Source of the DNA: JACDER01 sp963842575
GTDB lineage: Bacteria; Actinomycetota; Thermoleophilia; Gaiellales; Gaiellaceae
Reading direction: 5' to 3'
Assembly: GCA_963842575.1 (NCBI GenBank)
Contig: CAWJGS010000006.1
Location: 1-64,000 of the forward strand
Length of the DNA: 64,000 nucleotides
The position numbers and the translations under genes are program-made. Shown one piece after another: positions 8,130 to 16,170 of this stretch (its first letter is position 1; every line of letters starts with the position of its first letter). Below the pieces are notes generated by a model. It saw only the letters and a program-made list of their open reading frames with translations. It was not told the origin of the DNA and ran no database searches.

Positions 8130-9151
8130 GGCGGAGCGAGCAGCCGCTCCTCGGACAGCCTGACCGGGCTGCGAACCGCCACCGCGATCTCCCCCTTCGG
8201 GGTCCACGGTCGCACGCGCGCTATCTGGCTCAGCGGGCCGCGCGGGTCGAACTGGAGGCTCACCGTGTTGCCGACGTCCGGGGAAACCGCCCGGGCGTGT
8301 GCCCAGAGCGCCCGGCCCACGTCGAGGCGGCCGGGCCGGTACCACAGGCGGGCGGCGGCAACCGCCCGTATTACCCCGTCCGCGGGCAGGGTCCGCGTGA
8401 CGGCGGTGAGCGCCCGCAGGACGAGCGGCAACTCCTCGACCACCAGCGTCTGCAGGCGAGCGCCCTCGTGCAGCTCGCACCCACCGACCACCTCCCCTCC
8501 CTCGACCGCCACGACCTGACGCTGCACGGGGACGTCGAGAGGCGTCCGCGCAAGCCGCTCGCGCAGGACGGCAACCGTTTCCGGGATGCGCAGGTTCCAT
8601 CCCTCCTCGAACTCCGAGAGACCGGCTGCAACCTGCTCCCACTCGTCGTCGTTCCGCGGCTCTCGCAGCTCCAGCCCCGCCGGCGGCCGCCCATCCCGTG
8701 CGACCTTGAACGCCGGAAGCACGACGTTTCCGAAGATCTGCGTGGCCCACTTCCGCGCGTTCGCGAACGAGCCTTCGTTGCCGCTCTGGATCCCGGCGAC
8801 CACGACGACGTCTCCCGCCCGATCGAGACGCCATGCGGTCAGCGCGCGGGCGACTCCGCGGCGGCGGTGGCCGGGGTCCACCATCAGGTTGCTCAGTCGC
8901 GCACAGGGACACACCTCGCCTTCGATCTCGACGTCGCCGAAGTCGACCGTGCCCGCCCCGATTACGCGGCCGTCCTCGGTCTCGGCTATCGCCCATTCCG
9001 CCTCCGGCCGCAGGACGCGCGACGTCTCGAGGGGATCGTGAAGGTAGTGCGGGGCGATGCGCACCGCGCCCGTGTCGGCGGCCGCCGCCGCGAGCTGGGT
9101 CAACGCCCTGCCGTCGCCGTCGCGGGCGGGCCGAACGGTGAAGTCGCTCAC
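8126..9151 (-). CDS. GNAT-family N-acetyltransferase
   Basis: The GTG start at 9151 overlaps the stop of the TfoX-like gene as GTGA, implying translational coupling and excluding a longer N-terminus. The 341-residue protein starts with a GNAT domain (FTVRPARDGDG, then the acetyl-CoA loop VDPGHRRRGVARALTAWRL at about 97-115). A second, divergent half of about 180 residues resembles another GNAT-like domain (VVAVEGGEVVGGCELHEGARL). The substrate is unknown. It is the last gene of the minus-strand run that includes the CysO sulfur-carrier operon, so a link to cysteine or peptide metabolism is possible but unproven. Confidence 0.75.
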   Translation of the reverse strand: MSDFTVRPARDGDGRALTQLAAAAADTGAVRIAPHYLHDPLETSRVLRPEAEWAIAETEDGRVIGAGTVDFGDVEIEGEVCPCARLSNLMVDPGHRRRGVARALTAWRLDRAGDVVVVAGIQSGNEGSFANARKWATQIFGNVVLPAFKVARDGRPPAGLELREPRNDDEWEQVAAGLSEFEEGWNLRIPETVAVLRERLARTPLDVPVQRQVVAVEGGEVVGGCELHEGARLQTLVVEELPLVLRALTAVTRTLPADGVIRAVAAARLWYRPGRLDVGRALWAHARAVSPDVGNTVSLQFDPRGPLSQIARVRPWTPKGEIAVAVRSPVRLSEERLLAPP

Positions 9152-9480
9152 TTCGGCGGGAGCGAGCGCGCGTAGGCAACGCCGCGGCCAACCCACTCGG
9201 CGAGCGCGTCATCCGTATCGACATGCTCGGAGGCGACCCGCAGCCATCCGGCCATCGAGCGGCCGCCCATCTCCATCAGCGTCGCGGGCGTGGTCTCCAG
9301 GAGTGCGTCTGTCTCGGCCGGATCGACGCGGACGAGCAGCCCGCCCTGGCCGCTGGCCGCGACGGCCATGTTGCCGCCGACGAGGAAGGAGAGGCCTCCG
9401 AACATCTTCTTCTCGGTCATGCGCGGCTCGCTCGAAACGAGGCTCCGGATCCGCTCTGCCAGTGCCTCGTCGTAGGCCAT
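9148..9480 (-). CDS. TfoX/Sxy N-terminal domain protein
   Basis: The 110-residue protein is a stand-alone TfoX N-terminal domain. It shows the family core MTEKKMFGGLSFLVGGNMAVAA near residues 20-42 and the closing GWLRVASEHVDTDDALAEWV. Full-length TfoX regulates competence in gammaproteobacteria; single-domain versions in actinobacteria have no established role. It starts 9 bp after the Mec gene and overlaps the following GNAT gene by 4 bp, so it is co-transcribed with the sulfur-carrier genes. Confidence 0.85.
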   Translation of the reverse strand: MAYDEALAERIRSLVSSEPRMTEKKMFGGLSFLVGGNMAVAASGQGGLLVRVDPAETDALLETTPATLMEMGGRSMAGWLRVASEHVDTDDALAEWVGRGVAYARSLPPK

Positions 9481-9489
9481 GCGCCGAGC

Positions 9490-9861
9490 CTACGCGATGG
9501 GCTCTTGCTCGATCCCGTTGCCGTCGATACGGAACGCGTTCAGCTCGCCGGTGGACAGGCTGAGGATGAAGAACGGGCGCCCGGCCCAGAGTCCGATGCG
9601 CTCGACGTCGGTGCGCGAGGGCTTGGCGGGCGAGGCGGGATGCGAGTGGAAGACGGCGAGCTCGTAGCCGTCGTCCTCGAGGAACCACAGCTCGGGGTCG
9701 ATGTCGAGCTCGAAGCGATACGGCGACTCGAGCCGGTTTCTCCCGCGCTCGTAGCGTACGGCCTGCCCGTCGCGGAGGACGATCAGCCCGCAGGCCTCGT
9801 TCGGCGCCTCCTCCCGTGCGTGCGCCTCGAGCGCGTCCCGCACGGCGGCGGGGATCACCAC
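9490..9861 (-). CDS. mec: JAMM/MPN metallopeptidase, CysO-cysteine hydrolase (Mec-like)
   Basis: The 123-residue protein has a complete JAMM zinc site: Glu22 (NEACG), the HSHP motif with His72 and His74, and Asp85 in PSRTD. In Mycobacterium tuberculosis the homologous enzyme releases cysteine from the CysO-cysteine adduct. Here it overlaps cysM by 7 bp and lies two genes after cysO, supporting the same role. Because this CysO ends in Gly-Gly-Leu-His rather than Gly-Gly, the protease might also trim the carrier, which is inference. The start is GTG-GTG within the end of cysM. Confidence 0.9.
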   Translation of the reverse strand: MVIPAAVRDALEAHAREEAPNEACGLIVLRDGQAVRYERGRNRLESPYRFELDIDPELWFLEDDGYELAVFHSHPASPAKPSRTDVERIGLWAGRPFFILSLSTGELNAFRIDGNGIEQEPIA

Positions 9862-10823
9862 CAGACGTTGGCCTCCATCGCCTCGTCGAGCTCCGACTCG
9901 GGGAGCTGCCAGAAGTCGGCGGAGAGGTAGCGCCAGCCGCCGTCGGCGAGGACACAGACGACGACGCCCTCGTCCAGCTCGCGCCCGACGCGGAGCGCCA
10001 CGTCGATCACCGCGCCCGAGGACACGCCGGCGAAGACGCCTTCCATGTCGAGGAGCCGGCGAAGCGCGGTCACGGCCTCCGCGTTCGAGACGAGCAGCTT
10101 GCGGTCGAGCTTCGAGACGTCGAGGATCGGGGGCACAAAGCCCTCCTCCAGCGAGCGCAGGCCCATGACCGGGTCGCCCGGCAGCGGCTCGGCGGCTGCC
10201 ACGACGACGTCGGGGAAGCTCTCGCGCAGCCGCGCGCCCGAGCCCATGAGCGTGCCGCCGGTGCCGAGGCCGGCGACGAACACGTCCACCCGGTCGAGCG
10301 CGTCGGCGATCTCCGCCCCCGTTCCCTCGTAGTGAGCGCGCGGGTTCGCCTCGTTCGCGTACTGGAAGGGCATGAACCAGCGGGCGTCGCGCTCGGCCAT
10401 CTCGAGCGCGAGGCGGACGGCGCCGTTCGAGCCCTCCTTCCCCGGCGACTCGACGATCTCCGCGCCGTACAGCCGCAGCATGCGCTTGCGCTCCTCGGTC
10501 GCGTTCTCGGGCAGGACGCAGGTCAGCTTGTAGCCCTTGAGCTTGGCGACGAGCGCGAGCGAGATTCCGGTGTTGCCGGAGGTCGGCTCGAGCAGCTCGC
10601 GGCCGGGCTCGAGGATGCCTTCCTCCTCGGCCGCCTCGATCATCGCCTTCGCGACACGGTCCTTGATCGAGCCGGTCGGGTTCTGGCCCTCGAGCTTCCC
10701 GTACAGGCGCACGTCCTCCGCCAGCCCAGCGGCAGCGGCCAGCCGAGGAAGCTCGACGAGCGGCGTGCAGCCGACCGTGTCGAGCAGCGAGGGCCGCGTG
10801 TCGGTGGGGCTAGTGCAGCCCAC
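9855..10823 (-). CDS. cysM: CysM, CysO-dependent O-phosphoserine sulfhydrylase
   Basis: The 322-residue PLP enzyme belongs to the cysteine synthase family. The cofactor lysine is Lys54 in NPTGSIKDRVAKAM, the phosphate/substrate loop is SGNTGISLALVA, and the glycine loop is GLGTGGTLMG. The closing segment LADGGWRYLSADFW, and co-location with cysO, fit CysM rather than CysK. CysM joins O-phosphoserine to the thiocarboxylated CysO. The GTG start lies inside the last codons of cysO, a 14-bp overlap, and its end overlaps mec by 7 bp. Tight packing implies coupled synthesis of carrier, synthase and protease. Confidence 0.9.
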   Translation of the reverse strand: MGCTSPTDTRPSLLDTVGCTPLVELPRLAAAAGLAEDVRLYGKLEGQNPTGSIKDRVAKAMIEAAEEEGILEPGRELLEPTSGNTGISLALVAKLKGYKLTCVLPENATEERKRMLRLYGAEIVESPGKEGSNGAVRLALEMAERDARWFMPFQYANEANPRAHYEGTGAEIADALDRVDVFVAGLGTGGTLMGSGARLRESFPDVVVAAAEPLPGDPVMGLRSLEEGFVPPILDVSKLDRKLLVSNAEAVTALRRLLDMEGVFAGVSSGAVIDVALRVGRELDEGVVVCVLADGGWRYLSADFWQLPESELDEAMEANVWW

Positions 10824-11086
10824 CGGCTACTGCCGGTAGCAGGATGACCGTCTCGCCGTCGGCGACGGGCGTGTCGAGGCCCTTCGCGCGTGCGGACGTC
10901 CTCGCCGCCCACGTACACGTTCACGAAGCGCGCGACCTCCCCGTCCTCGAGCACACGCGCGCGCAGCGAGGGGAAGCGCGAGACGAGATCGACGAGGACA
11001 TCGCGGACGGTGCCGCCCTCGGCCGCGACCACGGGCTCGCCACCGGTCTCGGTGCGGAGCGGCGGCGGGATGCGCACGGACGCCAT
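10810..11086 (-). CDS. cysO: CysO, ubiquitin-like sulfur carrier, one apparent frameshift
   Basis: The gene starts at the ATG sharing one base with the upstream TGA (TGATG). Residues 1-60 encode the beta-grasp fold (SVRIPPPLRTETGG, FVNVYVGGEDVR). A single extra base near 10881 (a G-run) moves the rest to another frame, which continues LDTPVADGETVILLPAVAGGLH and stops at 10810. The span of 277 bp is one more than a multiple of three, consistent with one inserted base. The conserved AVAGG is present but is followed by Leu-His, whereas mycobacterial CysO ends at Gly-Gly. The carboxyl end would be adenylated by the neighbouring ThiF protein and converted to a thiocarboxylate. Confidence 0.82.
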
Positions 11087-12256
11087 CAGGCGCCTCTTCC
11101 CGCGGCGCAGAACTCCACGTAGTCGACGTACTCGGTGATCGTCGGGTCGTCGCCGCACACCGGGCAGTTCGGGTCGCGCTTCACCTGCAGCTCGGTGAAG
11201 CTCACCTCGAGCGCGTCGAAGAGCATGAGCCGGCCGATCAGCGGGTTGCCGATCCCGAGCGCGAGCTTGAGCGCCTCGTTCGCCTGCAGCGAGCCGACGA
11301 TCCCCGGAAGGACGCCGAGCACTCCGCCCTCGGCGCAGCTGGGCGCCATCTCCGGCGGCGGAGGCTGCGGGAACAGGCAGCGGTAACACGGGCCTTCATA
11401 GGGCTTGAACACGGTCAGCTGGCCCTCGAAGCGGAAGATCGAGCCGTGCACGACCGGGATCCGGTGCCAGACGGAAGCGTCATTCAGGAGGTAACGGGTG
11501 GGGAAGTTGTCCGCGCCGTCCACGATCACGTCCCAGCCGTCGCCGAGGATCTCCTCCACCGTCTCCGAGGTGAGGCGCGTCCTGTACGGGAGCACCTGGA
11601 CGTCCGGGTTGAGCTCGCGGATGGAGCGGGCGGCCGATTCGACCTTGGGCTCACCCAGGGTCGCGGTGGAATGGACGATCTGGCGCTGCAGGTTCGACTC
11701 GTCCACGACGTCGTCGTCCACGATCCCGAGCGTCCCGACCCCAGCCGCGGCCAGGTACAGCGACGCAGGCGATCCGAGCCCGCCGGCCCCGATCAGCAGG
11801 ACACGCGAGTCGAGCAGCTTCAGCTGCCCCTCCTCCCCCACCTCGGGGATGAGCAGGTGGCGGCTGTAGCGCATGCGGCCCTGGGGCGAGAGCGAGCGGG
11901 TCAGCTCGGTGGGAAAGCCGTTCCGCTTCCAGTCGGTGTAGCCGCCGGCGAGCGACACGGGATGCTCGTAGCCAAGCTCCTTCAGCGTCTGCGCGGCGAA
12001 CGCGGAGCGGTTGCCGACGGCGCAGTAGAGCAGAACCGGCTTGGAGCGATCGGGGACGGCCTGCTCGATGCGCGATTCCAGGTTCCCGCGTGGGACAAGG
12101 ATCGCGCCGGGGAGATGCCCCTCGTCCCACTCCTCGCGCTCCCGCACGTCCACGATCACCGGCGAGTCGCTGTCGATCAGCTCGCGCGCGTGCCGCGCGT
12201 CGACCTCGTCGATCTCCGCCTTGACCTTCTGCAGCAGATCCCTGATAGCTAGCCAT
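11086..12256 (-). CDS. moeZ: Rhodanese-ThiF fusion, sulfur-carrier adenylyltransferase/sulfurtransferase
   Basis: An N-terminal rhodanese domain has the active loop CAVGNR and the DVREREEWDEGHLPGA motif. It is followed by a ThiF/MoeB domain with GAGGLGSPASLYLA for ATP, the DNLQ-type segment SNLQRQ, and zinc cysteines (CYRC, CPVC). The usual MoeZ order is ThiF first and rhodanese last; here it is inverted. The likely start is ATG 12256 behind AGAGG. The first codons (MAS) join the main frame (IRDLLQKVKAEI) only if one base near 12247 is removed. The role is activation and sulfuration of CysO, and perhaps other carriers. It heads the cysO-cysM-mec operon. Confidence 0.88.
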
Positions 12257-12325
12257 CCTCTGAGGATAGAGAACGCTTGCGGAGTCACGAATCTTCCCGC
12301 TCCAGGCTGCCAAGGGGCAGCCTGG

Positions 12326-12676
12326 TTAGAAGACGCTGAAGGCCGCGCGCGCAGACGCGCCGTGGCCCGTGCACGAGACGACGCCCGAGGCCTCGGTCTC
12401 GGGCTTGTAGCGGCACGTGAACCCGAGCAGCTTGATCGTCTTCTTCGATCCGACCCGCTGCTCCATCGCCTCGTCGAGCAGGAGCTTGGCCGCCCAGCAG
12501 GCCATCCCGGAGGCCTTGACGCTCGCGAGCTCGGGACGCTTCGGCGGGAACGCTCCCGGGCAACTCTGGAGCGCACCTTCCGCGCGCGTGCCGGAGGGAA
12601 ACGCAAGGAGGACGGCGCCGACAGTGGCTGCGGCGATGAGCGCGACGGCGAGTGCGATTCCGAACGCCTTGCTCAC
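12326..12676 (-). CDS. Small secreted or membrane-anchored protein, unknown
   Basis: The 116-residue protein opens with a long hydrophobic signal/anchor (AFGIALAVALIAAATVGAVLLAF, residues 4-26). The exported part has four cysteines, at about residues 39, 60, 88 and 102, which could form two disulfides. I recognise no family. Its ATG overlaps the stop of the serine hydrolase as ATGA, so the two are translationally coupled. The rhodanese-ThiF gene begins about 70 bp downstream on the same strand. Confidence 0.65.
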   Translation of the reverse strand: MSKAFGIALAVALIAAATVGAVLLAFPSGTRAEGALQSCPGAFPPKRPELASVKASGMACWAAKLLLDEAMEQRVGSKKTIKLLGFTCRYKPETEASGVVSCTGHGASARAAFSVF

Positions 12677-13575
12677 TCCACAATCCTAGAGCTCAAGATC
12701 TGCTCTTCCAAGAGGCTGTCGCTGAGCGCGTGCGCGTCGCGCCGGCCGAAGTTCGCGCTGGTGATCACCGCGACCAGCTCGAGCCCCGGGAAGACGTGCA
12801 CCCGGTTGCCGCCCATCCCGCTCATGAACAAGCAGTCCTCGCCGAGGTAGCGGCGCAACCACCACAGGTAGCCGTACTCCGTCAGCTCGTCGATCACCCA
12901 CTCCGGCGGCACGATCCGTGCATGCGGACGCGTCGACTCCTCCACCCACTCCGGCGGCACGATGCCGTCGCCGCCACGCAGGTACAGCTCGCCGAGCGCC
13001 AGGAGCGAGCGACTGGTCAGGAGGAGGCCGCCGGCGCACGAGACCTGGCCGAGCGGCGTCGTCTGCCACTCCGCGTGGTCGATCCCGAGCGGGTCGAAGA
13101 GCTCACTCCGCGCGAAATCCGGGAGCGAACCGCCCACCGCCTGCTCGAGCGCGACGCCGAGCGCGACGACGCCGGCCGTGCAGTAGCTGAAACCCGTCCC
13201 TTCCCTCACCGGGAGGCCGAGCGCAAAGCCCAGCCAGTCCTCTTGCGGGTACATCAGCTCCTCGTTGCCGGGCGAGGCCTCGTCCCAGTCGTCGCAGTCG
13301 AGGCAGGACGACATCGTGAGGACGTCGCGGACGGTGATCGCGCGCTTGCGCGGATCGTCCACACGGGCTCCGAGCAGCTCGACGAGCAACGCCTCGACCC
13401 CGCGGACGAGGCCGCGCTCGATCGCGATGCCGGTGAGCATCGACGCGACCGTCTTGGTGCACGAGCGCGTGTTCCGGAGCGTGTCCGCGTCGCCGTCGAG
13501 GTACTCCTCCTGGACGATCTCGCCGCGACGCGAGACGACGACGCTGGTGATCTCCCCATAGCGCGTCAGGTCCAC
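12673..13575 (-). CDS. Serine hydrolase, beta-lactamase/penicillin-binding-protein-like
   Basis: The 300-residue protein has the class C/esterase fold. The nucleophile motif S-x-x-K appears as SCTK (RSCTKTVASML, about residue 38), and the FSYCTAG segment replaces the canonical Y-x-N. The late SGMGGNRVHVFPGLELVAVI strand matches the K/H-T-G position. No signal peptide is visible, so it may be cytosolic. A short in-frame duplication (IVPPEWV twice, 16 residues apart) corresponds to a 21-bp direct DNA repeat. Such enzymes often hydrolyse esters or peptides rather than beta-lactams. The start is GTG and the stop overlaps the next gene by 4 bp. Confidence 0.82.
   Translation of the reverse strand: MDLTRYGEITSVVVSRRGEIVQEEYLDGDADTLRNTRSCTKTVASMLTGIAIERGLVRGVEALLVELLGARVDDPRKRAITVRDVLTMSSCLDCDDWDEASPGNEELMYPQEDWLGFALGLPVREGTGFSYCTAGVVALGVALEQAVGGSLPDFARSELFDPLGIDHAEWQTTPLGQVSCAGGLLLTSRSLLALGELYLRGGDGIVPPEWVEESTRPHARIVPPEWVIDELTEYGYLWWLRRYLGEDCLFMSGMGGNRVHVFPGLELVAVITSANFGRRDAHALSDSLLEEQILSSRIVE
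12895..12963 (-). repeat. Intragenic 21-bp direct repeat, 48-bp period
   Basis: Positions 12895-12915 and 12943-12963 are identical over 21 bp within the serine hydrolase gene. The period is 48 bp, so the reading frame is kept and 16 residues are effectively duplicated (IVPPEWV...IVPPEWV). Confidence 0.85.
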
Positions 13576-13629
13576 CGGCGCCGAGGATAGTCGCGGCGTA
13601 GGGTGGGCCTGTCAACGAAGGGAGGAACC

Positions 13630-14442
13630 GTGAACGACGCCAACGGAAACGTCCCCCTACTGCTCATCCACGGCGCCTGGCTCTCGGCGCGCAGCTGGGA
13701 GAACTATTCGGACTACTTCTCCAAGCGAGGCTACGCGGTGTCGGCGCCGGAATGGCCGCGCAAGCACGGCGACGTCGAGGAGATGCGTGAGACCGCCGAG
13801 GAGTCGGCGGGCCTCGGCATCCAGGAGATCGTCCACCACTACGAAGGGCTGATCAAGGATCTCGACCAGCCGCCGGTGCTGCTCGGGCACTCGTTCGGCG
13901 GGCTCATCGTCGAGCTGCTGGTCGACCGGGGCCTGGGCCGGGCCGCCGTCGCGATGAGCCCCGCGCCCCCCAAGGGCATTCTCAAGCTTCCGTACTCAAC
14001 GCTGAAGGTGAGCTCGGCCTCCCTTGCCCATCCGTCCAAGTGGCACGGCGTCGTGTCGCTCACGCTCGAGGAGTTCACGTACGGGTTCGTGAACACGTTC
14101 CCACCGGAAGAGGCGCAGAAAGCCTACGAGCGCTATTACGTTCCCGAGACGGGTCAGATCTTCTACGAGGCCGGCTTCGCCAACTTCCACCTGCACCCGC
14201 CGACCGAGGTCCACTTCAAGAACGAGGCGCGCGCGCCGCTCCTGCTGGTGGGCGCGGACAAGGACCACACCGTCCCCGCGTCGGTGACGAAGGCGCAGTA
14301 CAAGAAGTACGAGAAGTCCCCCGCCCGCACGGACTACATCGAGTTCGAGGGACGACCGCACCTGCACATGGCCGCGCCCGGCTGGGAAGAGGTCACCGCC
14401 GCGGTGGACAGCTGGCTGAACGGCGTCCTGGAAACCGCCTAG
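13630..14442 (+). CDS. Alpha/beta hydrolase
   Basis: The GTG at 13630 follows GGGAGGA with good spacing, so an earlier in-frame start is not used. The 270-residue protein has the oxyanion strand LLLIHGAWLSARSW, the nucleophile elbow GHSFGG (about residues 87-92), an acid in LLLVGADKDHTVP, and the histidine in GRPHLHMAAPGWEEV. It resembles small esterases or peroxidase-like hydrolases of unknown substrate. It heads a tight operon with an SDR (next base), a cupin and an FMN reductase, suggesting a catabolic or detoxification pathway for a small organic compound. Confidence 0.87.
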   Translation: MNDANGNVPLLLIHGAWLSARSWENYSDYFSKRGYAVSAPEWPRKHGDVEEMRETAEESAGLGIQEIVHHYEGLIKDLDQPPVLLGHSFGGLIVELLVDRGLGRAAVAMSPAPPKGILKLPYSTLKVSSASLAHPSKWHGVVSLTLEEFTYGFVNTFPPEEAQKAYERYYVPETGQIFYEAGFANFHLHPPTEVHFKNEARAPLLLVGADKDHTVPASVTKAQYKKYEKSPARTDYIEFEGRPHLHMAAPGWEEVTAAVDSWLNGVLETA

Positions 14443-15222
14443 GTGGATCTCGAGCTCGAAGACAAGGTCGCCGTCGTCACCGGGGCGAGCAAGGGCATCG
14501 GCCTCGCCGTCGTGCGCGCGCTCGCCGAGGAGGGCGCCTGGTCGTCGCGGGCGCGCGCACGGTCGACACGCTCGCGCAACTCGCCGGCGTCACCGCGGTA
14601 GCCGTCGACCTCGGCGAACCGGGCGGACCGGAGGAACTGGTCGCGGAGGCGGTCGGCAAGCATGGGCGCCTGGATGTCCTGGTCAACAACGTCGGCGCCG
14701 TCAAGCTTCGCGTCGGCGGGTTCCTCCAGGTCACGGACGATGACTTCGAGCACTCCTTCCAGCTCAACTTCTTCTCGGCGCTGCGGGCGACGCGCGCGGC
14801 CGTCGCGACACATGGTCGACCACGACGGAGGGACGATCGTGAACGTCGCCTCGGTCAACGCCTTCTTCCATCCCGACGGGCTCGTCGTCGACTACGGCGC
14901 GGCGAAGGCGGCTCTCCTGAACATGTCCAAGGCCCTGTCGCAAGAGCTGGGCCTGAAGGGGATCCGAGTGAACTGCGTCTCGCCCGGTCCGGTCGCGACC
15001 GATCTCTGGCTCGGCGACCGCGGGGTCGCGGCGACGATCGGCGAGGCGAGCGGGACCGACCCGGCCCGGGTGAAGGAGATCGCGACGGCCGGCATGCCAA
15101 GCGGCCGCTTCACGAGACCCGAGGAAGTCGCGACGCTGGTCGCGGTTCTGGCTTCCCCGCGCACCGCGAACGTGACAGGCTCGAACTACGTGATCGACGG
15201 CGGATTGATCAAGACGATGTAA
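14443..15222 (+). CDS. Short-chain dehydrogenase/reductase, two apparent frameshifts
   Basis: The gene begins at the GTG directly after the hydrolase stop. The first frame gives the NAD(P) motif (VAVVTGASKGIGLAVVRAL). A shift near 14537 gives LVVAGARTVDTLAQL through LVNNVGAVKLRVGG, and another near 14812 gives MVDHDGGTIVNVASVNAFF, then YGAAKAAL with the catalytic Tyr-x3-Lys and the family ending NVTGSNYVIDGG. Every conserved SDR block is present in order, so indel errors are likelier than decay. The reaction is NAD(P)-dependent oxidation or reduction of an alcohol/ketone; the substrate is unknown. Confidence 0.8.
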
Positions 15223-15231
15223 GGAGGTCCG

Positions 15232-15567
15232 ATGGTCAAGATCACCGACAAGACCGACTACAGCCGCTTCGTGCGCCCCGACGACGAGGACGAGGGGATC
15301 TGGCTGGACCACCTCGAGATTCACCTCGTGACCCATCCCGCAGGCCAGGTGAAGGAGGTACATGTCCACGATCCGCCCCAGGACCATGTGATCACGATGC
15401 GCTCCGGGCGAATGCAGTGGACCGTCGAGGGCCAGGCGTATGACTGCGGGCCCGGCGACGTGATCGTCACCCCGGCCGGCGTGGCGCACAGCTACAAGGT
15501 GCTCGGCGACGAGGACGCGAAGGTGATCTGCGTCGACGCACCCGTTCGGCCCAAGCCGGAGTCGTGA
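15232..15567 (+). CDS. Single-domain cupin
   Basis: The 111-residue protein starts behind TAAGGAGGTCCG, one of the best ribosome sites in the window. It has a conserved cupin core: the first motif's histidines in EVHVHDPPQDHVITMRSG (about 43-60) and the second-motif histidine in PAGVAHSYKV. A metal ion is probably bound. The function is unknown. It lies 9 bp after the SDR and overlaps the FMN reductase start by 4 bp. Confidence 0.83.
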   Translation: MVKITDKTDYSRFVRPDDEDEGIWLDHLEIHLVTHPAGQVKEVHVHDPPQDHVITMRSGRMQWTVEGQAYDCGPGDVIVTPAGVAHSYKVLGDEDAKVICVDAPVRPKPES

Positions 15568-16169
15568 AGATCGTCGGCCTCGGCGGCTCTCTCGGCCGCG
15601 TGTCACGGAGCCGGACCGCGCTCCGCCACGCGCTCGAGGGAGCTGAAGCGGCCGGCGCGCAGACCGAGCTCCTCGACCTGCGCGAGCTCGACCTGCCGAT
15701 GTACAACCCGGACCTCGCAGATCCGACCGAAGCCGCCGAGCACCTCCTCGAGTCCAGCTACTCGGCCGACGGGATGATCTGGAGCAGCCCGCTCTACCAG
15801 GGAACGATCTCGGGTGCGTTCAAGAACGCGCTCGACTGGCTGCACCTGATCGGCGACCGCGACCCGCCGTACCTCCACGACAAGGTGATCGGCCTGCTGA
15901 GCGCGGCCGGGGGCGCGCACGGCCTCCAGGCCATCAACACGATGGAGTTCTCGGTGCGCGCGCTGCGCGGCTGGGCCGTCCCGTATGTCGTGCCGATCTC
16001 GGGTGGGGTCTTCGATTCCGAAGCCGAGCTTCGGGACGAGGGCGTCGAAGCCCAGCTCGACCGGCTCGGCCGGGAGGTCGTGCGCGTCGCCGCCCGCTTC
16101 GTCGAGGACAGCTCGCTCGACCGCGAGGAGGAGTGCAACCGCACGGCCGAGTTGGTCGCCGCCGCTTGA
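15564..16169 (+). CDS. NADPH-dependent FMN reductase-family flavoprotein
   Basis: The GTG start overlaps the cupin stop as GTGA. The 201-residue protein has a flavodoxin-like fold with the FMN-phosphate loop GGSLGRVSRSRTALRH (7-22) and the SSPLYQGTISGAFKNALDWL block (about 73-92) that stacks on the isoalloxazine ring. The family reduces FMN, quinones or azo compounds with NAD(P)H. As the fourth gene of the hydrolase-SDR-cupin operon it could supply reduced flavin or carry out a reduction step in that pathway. Convergent with the agmatinase-family gene, one base apart. Confidence 0.87.
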   Translation: MKIVGLGGSLGRVSRSRTALRHALEGAEAAGAQTELLDLRELDLPMYNPDLADPTEAAEHLLESSYSADGMIWSSPLYQGTISGAFKNALDWLHLIGDRDPPYLHDKVIGLLSAAGGAHGLQAINTMEFSVRALRGWAVPYVVPISGGVFDSEAELRDEGVEAQLDRLGREVVRVAARFVEDSSLDREEECNRTAELVAAA

Positions 16170-16170
16170 T

